DNA of 37,502 nt, from the NCBI RefSeq assembly GCF_001949145.1, contig NW_019091360.1, positions 172,775 to 210,276 on the forward strand. The letters run 5' to 3'. The notes under the pieces are model-generated. The model was given only the letters and a program-made list of their open reading frames with translations, searched no databases and was not told where the DNA came from. Position 1 is the stretch's first letter. Every line of letters starts with the position of its first letter. Of this stretch, positions 32,147 through 37,502 are shown in pieces. The DNA comes from Acanthaster planci. Taxonomy: Eukaryota > Echinodermata > Asteroidea > Valvatida > Acanthasteridae. Made by a program: the position numbers and the translations under genes.

Positions 32147-32563
32147 ATGTCGCATTAATACACTAAAAAGCTAAACCCGAGTCACAGGCTCAAAGTGCCT
32201 CGTGCGATCAAGGGCGAAAGACGGGAGGTAACAATCACCCACAATCCAAGCACAATCGCCGCAGGTCACACGTTGAACGTAAAATTCCCAGCCTTAGGAG
32301 TAGAAGATGTAATCGTAACGGGTACCGCAAAGTTGGCTTTTAAACTTGATTGGCTTGATTTTAGAAGTTCTGACAATAACATGGCACACGGATCAGGCCG
32401 GCCCTTGGGTGGTGGTGGCGATATATCAATTCAAATGGAAGGCGAGGCAGAAACTGCAGGCCCGTTGACGATGTACATGTTTTGGGGTCATGGACGCGCA
32501 GTTGACTATCAAGTTGAGTTTAATTTAAAACGAGTCTACATAAAAATCCTCCCTGCGCCTTAA
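32147..32563 (+). pseudogene. Polinton major capsid protein, middle deleted
   Basis: The family product is a double-jelly-roll hexon-type capsid protein of several hundred residues. Here a 139-codon frame starts at ATG 32147, has a stop at codon 4 (32156-32158), then VPRAIKGERREVTITHNPST, ALGVEDVIVTGTAKLAF, which matches the family N-terminus as I know it. It passes at about 32345 into WLDFRSSDNNMAHGSGRPL then EGEAETAGPLTMYMF, which matches the family C-terminus. The central part, probably more than 300 residues, is missing and the joint is in frame. A GTG at 32195 is not needed as a start. The identification is from memory of the family and not searched. Confidence 0.68.
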
Positions 32564-33145
32564 TTGTGGGTAAAACCCAGTGGATCTTAGATCTCCTCAA
32601 AACCGAGTATCAATTTGCATTTGAGGCTATCGTTATTATATGTCCCATGTTATTTAAGAACAAGACTTATTCAGGGCAATTACAGATCCTTACCCACGAA
32701 AAATGTACATTTATGCGACCTAGATAGTGAACGACTTGAATTAAATGAGGCGATTGAAGTTTACCAAAAGGTGTTTGACGGGGTAAATACCTTTTTCATT
32801 ATAGATGATTGTGCGGCCGATCAATTCATTTAATATCGTAAAAAACCTTAAGGAAGCAGTACATGCGCGTTGATTAAGATGGCATTTAGTGGGCGCCATT
32901 ACCGGCATAGTTACTGGTTATTATTAACACAAAAGTATAATTTGGCGCTAAAAGACTACTGCAAGAACACGGCGTGGACCACCTTATTTCACTGCAAGGA
33001 TAAGAACTCATTTGACCAATGTTTAGACAAAAACAACGTTGTACCAGAAGAAGAGCGAGATCAATTGAAACAACACTTGCGCGACGTAAAGTTTAGCAAA
33101 TTGATTCTAAATACCGAGCCGCCTGTGAATTATGTGCTTCAATAA
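32562..33145 (+). pseudogene. Polinton packaging ATPase (A32/FtsK-HerA type), broken
   Basis: In the family this ATPase drives genome packaging into capsids. The frame begins inside a damaged P-loop: VGKTQWILDLLKTEY with GKT at 32569-32577, but without the glycine-rich residues that normally precede it. After stops near 32700-32760 the Walker B motif TFFIIDDC has its Asp pair at 32804-32809. A further frame carries FSGRHYRHSYWLLLTQKYN (about 32885-32942), the sensor-like T-Q motif, and a C-terminal helical part ending at 33145. The start overlaps the capsid stop by two bases, which suggests the same deletion event removed its N-terminus. Confidence 0.83.
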
Positions 33146-33184
33146 AAATGACAAAATTTTGAAAACTTGTATAAAAGTAGAAAG

Positions 33185-33647
33185 ATGAACCATAAAATGT
33201 GTAATCATTGTCAAAAAGTAAAAGGCCTCTCTGATTTTAGAGCCAAACCAAATGGTGCTATTAATTTGGAGTGAAATGGATGTATCGATAAAGAGACAGA
33301 GACACAATAATAACAGGTGTGTGCATGGCCGGCAGAAGAGACAGTGCAAATTATGTAATGATCCCATCAAAGTCACGATTTGCGAATGGCTCTATCACTG
33401 CCGCCAAAATGATAAACATAAAAGATTTGATGCCGATCACTATATAGACACAGACTTTTGCCGAGGGTTAATCGAAGATTATAAACACTGTTATTATTAC
33501 GACTGTGGGCAAAAGCTCCAGCACATAGAGTATAAATCTTACCTAGGTACTATAGAGCGACTAGACAATTCTTTAGGCCACATTAAGTCAAATTAGGTAC
33601 TCTGCTGTTTGAGTTGCAACTCAAAGAGAAAGTCAAACAAAAAATGA
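33185..33647 (+). pseudogene. Zinc-binding HNH-like protein of the Polinton, broken
   Basis: The ATG at 33185 starts a CNHCQKVKGLSDFRAKPNG zinc-knuckle segment. The second Cys pair is spoiled by a TGA at 33272-33274 (next to NGC). After a frame change near 33300 the sequence reads CVHGRQKRQCKLC, DPIKVTICEWLYHCR, DADHYIDTDFCRGLIEDY and ERLDNSLGHIKSN. A TAG (33594-33596) then interrupts it just before VLCCLSCNSKRK, ending at 33647. The D-N-S-x-GH-x(3)-N then C-C-x2-C pattern resembles an HNH-type endonuclease fold with structural zinc. The nuclease role is an inference. Confidence 0.6.
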
Positions 33648-33649
33648 AC

Positions 33650-33860
33650 TAACTGATGAACTAGCTTGAATGAGTTAAAGATTTGTTTAAATTGGCTGTA
33701 GCTGGGCTAATGCAGTCTGGCTACACCAATTTTTTATTTCGTTATAATAAAATAATAACAATGTTACAATTAATTCAAGTAGTTATAGAACTAATTATTG
33801 CAGCTAATTTGACTTAATACAACTGGGAATATTTATACGCAAAACACATATTCAACAAAT
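33650..33860. other. Short gap with possible gene start before the MITE
   Basis: An ATG near 33760 opens MLQLIQVVIELIIAANLT, stops once, and continues YNWEYLYAKHIFNKF up to the TTAA where the MITE begins. It may be the N-terminus of the small protein that resumes after the MITE at about 34090. Confidence 0.3.
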
Positions 33861-34072
33861 TTAACCACTTCCTGCCGGGGACTCCGGAATCGGAGACGTG
33901 TGGTTTATATGCGTGGCCAGGTCAAAGGAAACAAAGGAAACAGGGCCCTGTAACAAAAGACATTACCGGCATTTTTCACTCTCAAAAGTGGTGATAATCC
34001 AGCCTTGTTTTGAAACCGTATACCAGGGTTTGGGGAATTGAGAGCGAGCGGGTGAATCAAAGAAGTACTTAA
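33861..34072. mobile_element. piggyBac-like MITE nested in the Polinton (212 bp)
   Basis: It starts TTAACCACTTCCTGCCGGGG and ends AGAAGTACTTAA, with TTAA at both boundaries. The ends match imperfectly as inverted repeats (TTAACCACTTC against TTAAGTACTTC). The first 70 bp closely match the terminus of the deleted piggyBac at 21188, including GCCGGGG(A/G)CTCCGG and TTATAT(G/T)CGTGG. It inserted after the Polinton, between two small genes or inside one. Confidence 0.72.
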
Positions 34073-34084
34073 GCAAAGAATTCA

Positions 34085-34540
34085 GCGTTAAAGATATTGA
34101 ATCAAGAAAAACTATTTAATTTATACGAAGTTAAATTTGCCAAAGAGATCGTTAAAACCTTGGGTCACTCGATTTTAAGCTTATATTCAAGATTATTAGG
34201 CATTGCATGTCCAGTAGAATTTTTGGGCTTCAACGTCAATTTGGCATCTAAAGAAGCACTAACGAAAGATTTAAACGATGACCCGATCATTAGTCAGACA
34301 ATGGGCATTTTTTAAGCGAGCTCTGCTATATGTGCGGAATTTACCTGTGAATGTAAAGTCCAAGCGACGTGCATCGATAATCAATATTTGATCCTGGATG
34401 GGTTGGTCATCGGCAGAATTTTACTTGCATTTTACTTTAAAAAGAAGCCCTATCAACCAAAAGAGCCGATTCAAACAAAAGCTTCTGAACCAAAGCTGTT
34501 ACCCAAAGCGAGCGACAAAGAAATTTTGGAGAAGGAATAA
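34085..34540 (+). pseudogene. Small Polinton protein with a membrane segment, frameshifted
   Basis: The first part (open 34097-34315, initiating codon unclear) includes NLYEVKFAKEIVKTLGHSI and NDDPIISQTMGIF. A frame change at about 34316 leads to ICAEFTCECKVQATC, a hydrophobic YLILDGLVIGRILLAFYF and a basic, lysine/proline-rich tail ending EKE at 34540. Four cysteines precede the membrane stretch. I do not recognise the family with certainty; similar short proteins occur between ATPase and capsid-associated genes in Polintons. Its true N-terminus may lie left of the nested MITE. Confidence 0.45.
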
Positions 34541-34581
34541 TTTTTAAAGTGGGTTAGTTTAAAATTACTTTATAATAAGAA

Positions 34582-34806
34582 TGAGTAACGCAAACATCAA
34601 CATTGGATTAAACGTCATTTACAAAATTTGGCAAACGTGTTGAAGAAACTGGGTTTGTCTGCTTTAGGCGCATTACCCGGCATTATCGGTAGCGTTTTGA
34701 GTTGGTTATTCAACGTGGCGAGTAAAGCGGTTGATTGGATCAGTGAGCATGTGTGGACTTTGTAGGTGCAGGCGTTTTGATTTTGACTTATGTGCAGAGG
34801 ATGTAG
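34582..34806 (+). pseudogene. Small hydrophobic Polinton protein, two frameshifts
   Basis: ATG 34582 begins MSNANINIG, shifts at about 34607 to HLQNLANVLKKLGLSALGAL, PGIIGSVLSWLFNVASK and AVDWISEHVWT. It shifts again at about 34763 to a final hydrophobic GAGVLILTYVQRM ending at 34806. Two membrane-prone segments flank a tryptophan-containing loop. The layout recurs in Polintons as a small membrane-active protein. No catalytic motif is present. Confidence 0.5.
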
Positions 34807-34871
34807 GTTAATAAATAATTTTGGGCAAAATGCCTTAACAAGATAAATGTACACTTTTTTAAATTACAGCT

Positions 34872-35660
34872 TTATACAGCAATAAGCCTATAAATGACTC
34901 CTATAGTTAAAGAGAGTTTTTCTTCATTGTGTATGTCTAGTGGCTTCTTTTCGGGGCTAGGCCTTGAAATCGACTTGACGTTTGGTTTTGGTAAAATTGT
35001 TGGGCTAGGCCCTTCTTCTTCTACTTGATCGTCAAAATCGCTGGTTTGAATAACACCAGAATTTAAACTCGGTACATAACCGGTCTGCATGTCTTTGGTC
35101 GCAATTTGTAAATTGTTATTATAACCTTCAAACATGCCGATACGTAAATCCATGTCAGAGGGCACCAAATATAAACTGGGCGCGACTACAAAATTTAGAG
35201 GCGTTTTCGCGTATTGCAACCAATCTTGAAATTGATCAATACTTTGTTCTAAGTTAAGCTCCGAATTAATTAAAGATTGCACGATCGTAACAAATTGTTG
35301 TTGTGCATCTAATCCGGTGCCGGGGGTTATAACGCTGGTCTTGGTCTGAGCTTGGGCACCAAGTAATGCGTATACGTAAGCTCGAATCGATTCATTTACC
35401 TTTGTAATTCCAACGTCTGTAATCTTTGTCCTTTTGTGTGGGATAAACTCTTGCCACACGGATTTGGCTTTATCATGTTGTAAAATCCAGTCAATTTTAT
35501 ATTTAATCGTTAGACCCGAACCCACGAGTTGCCAATAGAGATCCATTACCTTGCCTTTGCGACCACATTCATTATAAGTCTTTTTTGGGTCGTAGTTGTT
35601 CCCTGGAACGGGCAGCCATTTTTTAATAACGTAAATGACTTATTCGCCAAGTTTTTTCAT
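34872..35660 (-). pseudogene. Unknown Polinton protein, about 262 residues, one premature stop
   Basis: The ATG on the minus strand at 35660 opens MKKLGE, then a TAA at 35640-35642, then an unbroken frame of about 256 codons to 34872. The early part has YNECGRKGKVMDLYWQLVGS, then helical sequence with KVNESIRAYVYALLGAQAQT. A Pro-rich, acidic linker (VEEEGPSPTILPKP) follows, and the end is hydrophobic (LTIGVIYRLIAV). I recognise no domain. It is the longest surviving frame of the element. An in-frame restart at 35546 (MDLYW) would bypass the stop. Neighbours suggest a virion or morphogenesis role, which is only inference. Confidence 0.6.
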
Positions 35661-35669
35661 AAAATTTTT

Positions 35670-36300
35670 TTAAACGGCTGTCCTTTTGTTGGCTAGCGTT
35701 TCTGCTCTCTCGTTGACATGTCTTTCAAATTCTTCTTTACTGAACGTTTTGAGTTCTTGTAGTTTGGTAGACGTATTTGATCTAATTTTTTCTTTCATTT
35801 CATTAACCCTAACAGTCCTCAACCCTTCACCTGTTGGAGGACTGAGGGCTATTAGGGTTAAACGTATGTAATTCACCTGTAATTAATACAAATTCTTCGT
35901 GAGAAATGTCCCCATCTTCAGTTGTGTGAGAGACATACTACTCAATTGTATTTAACATAGCATAACAAAGCATTCGGATTTGATCGTGTTTTTAGTTTTA
36001 TGAGTTAGCCTACAGGAGGCGTATTTTATTAAAGCAGAGGCACTTAACGCACCGAAGGCAATACCCCCATTACTAGTCCTACGGGTGCTGACAGGGTGCC
36101 TAAAAGCGCGGGGATGCCAATAGCTGCAGAAAAGTCTACATAATTGAGCGTGGTAAATATTTCTTTAATCTTTTTATAACTAATTTCACGAGCGTCGCGT
36201 TCTCTTAAGATCTGCAATTTAATTTCTTCGATCTTTTTGAGTCTATAAACTTTGGTCTCTGATTGTTTGGGGTCAATTTTGGGTTACTCTGGGTAAATGT
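35670..36300 (-). pseudogene. Coiled-coil/membrane Polinton protein, broken
   Basis: Minus-strand segments in order: NIYPE-stop, VYRLKKIEEIKLQIL (charged helix), TTLNYVDFSAAIGIPALLGT, then hydrophobic SAPVGLVMG. After a one-base shift near 36060 comes IAFGALSASALIKYA, then further segments including DGDISHEEFVLITGEL near 35905-35870. The 3' part (35876-35670) reads VNEMKEKIRSNTSTKLQEL and EEFERHVNERAETLANK. Helix, two membrane segments, helix is a layout I associate with a Polinton protein family of unknown function. No start codon is preserved near 36310. Confidence 0.5.
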
Positions 36301-36431
36301 TAGTAGTCACTCTTAATATAAACAGTTTTTATAAAATGTCTAACTTGATTAAAATCCCATCCCATTTATTGTTTACCAATTGACCTTTAATGTCTTTAAA
36401 GAGAAAGTCAATTTGTCAATGTTTCTATCTA

Positions 36432-37502
36432 TCAATTTTTTTGGTTTTTATCACCCTGTGTACTGACCAAATCGCGAGAATTTACATCTACAACGTCCAA
36501 TAAGTCTGAGGATTGCCCGTTATAAAAATTGGTGTCGGTGTTTAACTGCTTATAATGGATGGTTGAATCATAATTACCTTTATAAATGACCATGTGTATA
36601 AGGCCGTTTCTGGGTAGGTTCAACAAATTTCCCACTTCTTTATTTAAAATCAAATCGAGCCTAGGGTCCAAAATGGCTAGAGTCACCAAGTTGCCCTCTG
36701 CATGGACTTTAAAACTTACAACTGGAATTGCGTTTAAAATAAAATCAAACCAATTTATATCGTAATAACCTGGTTCTAATATAATGCTACCGGCGCCATT
36801 ATCGCCTATTGAGTCGAATATATACTTTGCATGAAGTCTATCAAAAATAGGCACCACATTTCCTTTGTAATTAAGACTTTTATTAAAGTCCGTCTCAGGA
36901 ATACAGTAGTCTTCAGGGATCCACACATATTTTCTTTTAATTTCGGTCGTAAAGTCAGATTCACTAGGGGTTGATCTAATGAAACGCTATCAAAATCTAA
37001 TCTGTCAAACATAGCTTTAATAGCCTCTAATAATTCCGTCAATTTAGATACACTGGGGCTAAATATAGCCCTTTCCCCTTGTGAAACACTCTGAAAAACG
37101 TGTATCTGTGAATCAAGTCCGTCAAATTATTTGTCCATTTATTTAAGGTGATCAAATAAGGGGTTTTTGATCACGCTTTGAAATTGTTGACGCCTCAAAT
37201 TTATACTTTCATCCTCGAGGGCCAACGTATATTCGATATAACCTGGACGCAAACCTGCAGTAGAGCGAGACTGTATACCTATTTCTTCACTTTCATCAAA
37301 TTCTTCAGTTTCAAGTTCTTGAGATTGTATATTTATTCCTTCACTCTCATCAGATACTTCAGTTTCAGGTTCTTGAGGTTGTACGTTTATTTCTTCACTT
37401 TCATCATTCTTCAGTTTCAGGTTCTTGAGGTTGTATGTTTATTTTTTCACTTTCATGATTCTTCAGTTTCAGGTTCTTGAGGTTGTACGTTTATTTCTTC
37501 AC
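36432..37502 (-). pseudogene. Minor-capsid-like Polinton protein, broken, runs off the edge
   Basis: From the right edge the minus strand encodes acidic repeats (DESEEINVQPQEPETE-type, several copies, 37502-37270). Next comes RPGYIEYTLALEDESINLRR, then broken sequence, then LLEAIKAMFDRLDFDSVSLD (about 37040-36980). After a shift at about 36925 an open frame runs to 36432: YVWIPEDYCIPETD, SIILEPGYYDINWFDFIL, LNKEVGNLLNLP, NGQSSDLLDVV. The 'LEPGYY' followed by 'LG/LLNLP' and a late 'NG..SDLL' pattern resembles the single-jelly-roll minor (penton) capsid proteins of Polintons. That assignment is by pattern, not alignment. At least four stops or shifts are present. Confidence 0.55.
37270..37502. 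repeat. In-gene tandem repeat, period about 60-66 bp
   Basis: TTCTTCA(C)TTTCA(T)...CAGTTTCAGGTTCTTGAGGTTGTA recurs four times toward the right edge. On the minus strand it encodes an acidic QPQEPETE-rich repeat. The two copies nearest the edge have lost bases (about 61 instead of 66), which breaks the frame. The array may continue beyond the window. Confidence 0.78.

Larger units (their letters stand above)
26190..37502. mobile_element. Polinton/Maverick virus-like transposon (left part, inactive)
   Basis: The gene set is diagnostic: protein-primed family B polymerase, DDE integrase, packaging ATPase, double-jelly-roll capsid remnant and minor capsid-like protein. The left end is placed where a dispersed repeat copy is cut off and the sequence becomes AGTAAGTATAAGAGAG, starting AG as Polinton termini do. 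The right end and its matching terminal repeat lie beyond the window. The order is polymerase (+), integrase (-), two small proteins (+), capsid (+), ATPase (+), zinc/HNH-like (+), two small membrane proteins (+), then three minus-strand genes. Many stops and frameshifts mark it as a fossil. A cysteine protease, expected in this family, was not seen. Confidence 0.9.

Noticed and set aside
32195-32563. Capsid remnant starting at GTG 32195
   Set aside because: A better ATG with a TATA-like element lies at 32147 in the same frame, followed by an early stop that fits pseudogene decay.
35686-35871. Plus-strand 61-codon frame
   Set aside because: It is the shadow of the minus-strand EEFERHVNERAETLANK segment, which has the coding-like composition.

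Overview
The window looks like repeat-rich nuclear DNA of an animal, probably a marine invertebrate. A host gene is split into short exons with canonical GT/AG introns. The rest is mostly mobile DNA from at least seven classes. The clearest host gene encodes a motile-cilium/flagellum protein, which points to a ciliated metazoan. I cannot name the species. Lancelet, cnidarian, hemichordate and mollusc genomes would all fit.

Host gene (minus strand): four exons at 18083-18196, 13230-13338, 13004-13119 and 1707-1856 join in phase (0, 1, 0) into 163 residues of ASH/MSP-type beta-sandwich sequence. This best resembles CFAP65 (CCDC108). Everything between 1.9 and 18 kb is intron filled with repeats. 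Both ends of the gene lie outside the window or were not found.

Repeats by region: 1.33-1.70 kb, a piggyBac-like MITE ending beside a splice donor; about 2.0-2.17 kb, a tRNA-like SINE; 3.6-4.6 kb, A/C-rich simple sequence; 4.6-6.4 kb, a dead non-LTR retrotransposon (minus) split by a 269-bp solo LTR; 8.2-8.5 kb, a 76-bp tandem repeat; 8.9-10.2 kb, an old transposon relic; 11.46-12.15 kb, a G-rich minisatellite; 13.44-17.45 kb, a nearly complete but decayed DIRS-type tyrosine-recombinase retrotransposon with inverted terminal repeats and an internal complementary region; 19.3-20.0 kb, a 118-128-bp tandem array containing the only N; 20.1-21.19 kb, an internally deleted piggyBac; 22.6-26.19 kb, hairpin motifs and a diverged tandem/dispersed repeat with TGACGTCA-like palindromes, interrupted by an 848-bp Tigger/pogo MITE.

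From about 26.19 kb to the right edge lies most of a Polinton/Maverick, a virus-like DNA transposon. It holds a protein-primed family B DNA polymerase (+), a convergent DDE integrase (-), two small membrane/coiled-coil proteins, an internally deleted major capsid protein, an A32/FtsK-type packaging ATPase, a zinc/HNH-like protein, two small membrane proteins, and on the minus strand an unknown 224-residue protein, a coiled-coil/membrane protein and a minor-capsid-like protein running off the edge. Nearly every large gene has stops or frameshifts, the capsid gene lacks its middle, and a piggyBac-family MITE has inserted inside it. I read it as an ancient, inactive copy. No protease gene is visible in the window.

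The candidate 'system' here is this layered mobile DNA rather than a new pathway. The best leads are the DIRS circle-junction architecture, the capsid/ATPase deletion scars, the unnamed Polinton proteins and the paralogous empty site that dates the Tigger insertion.
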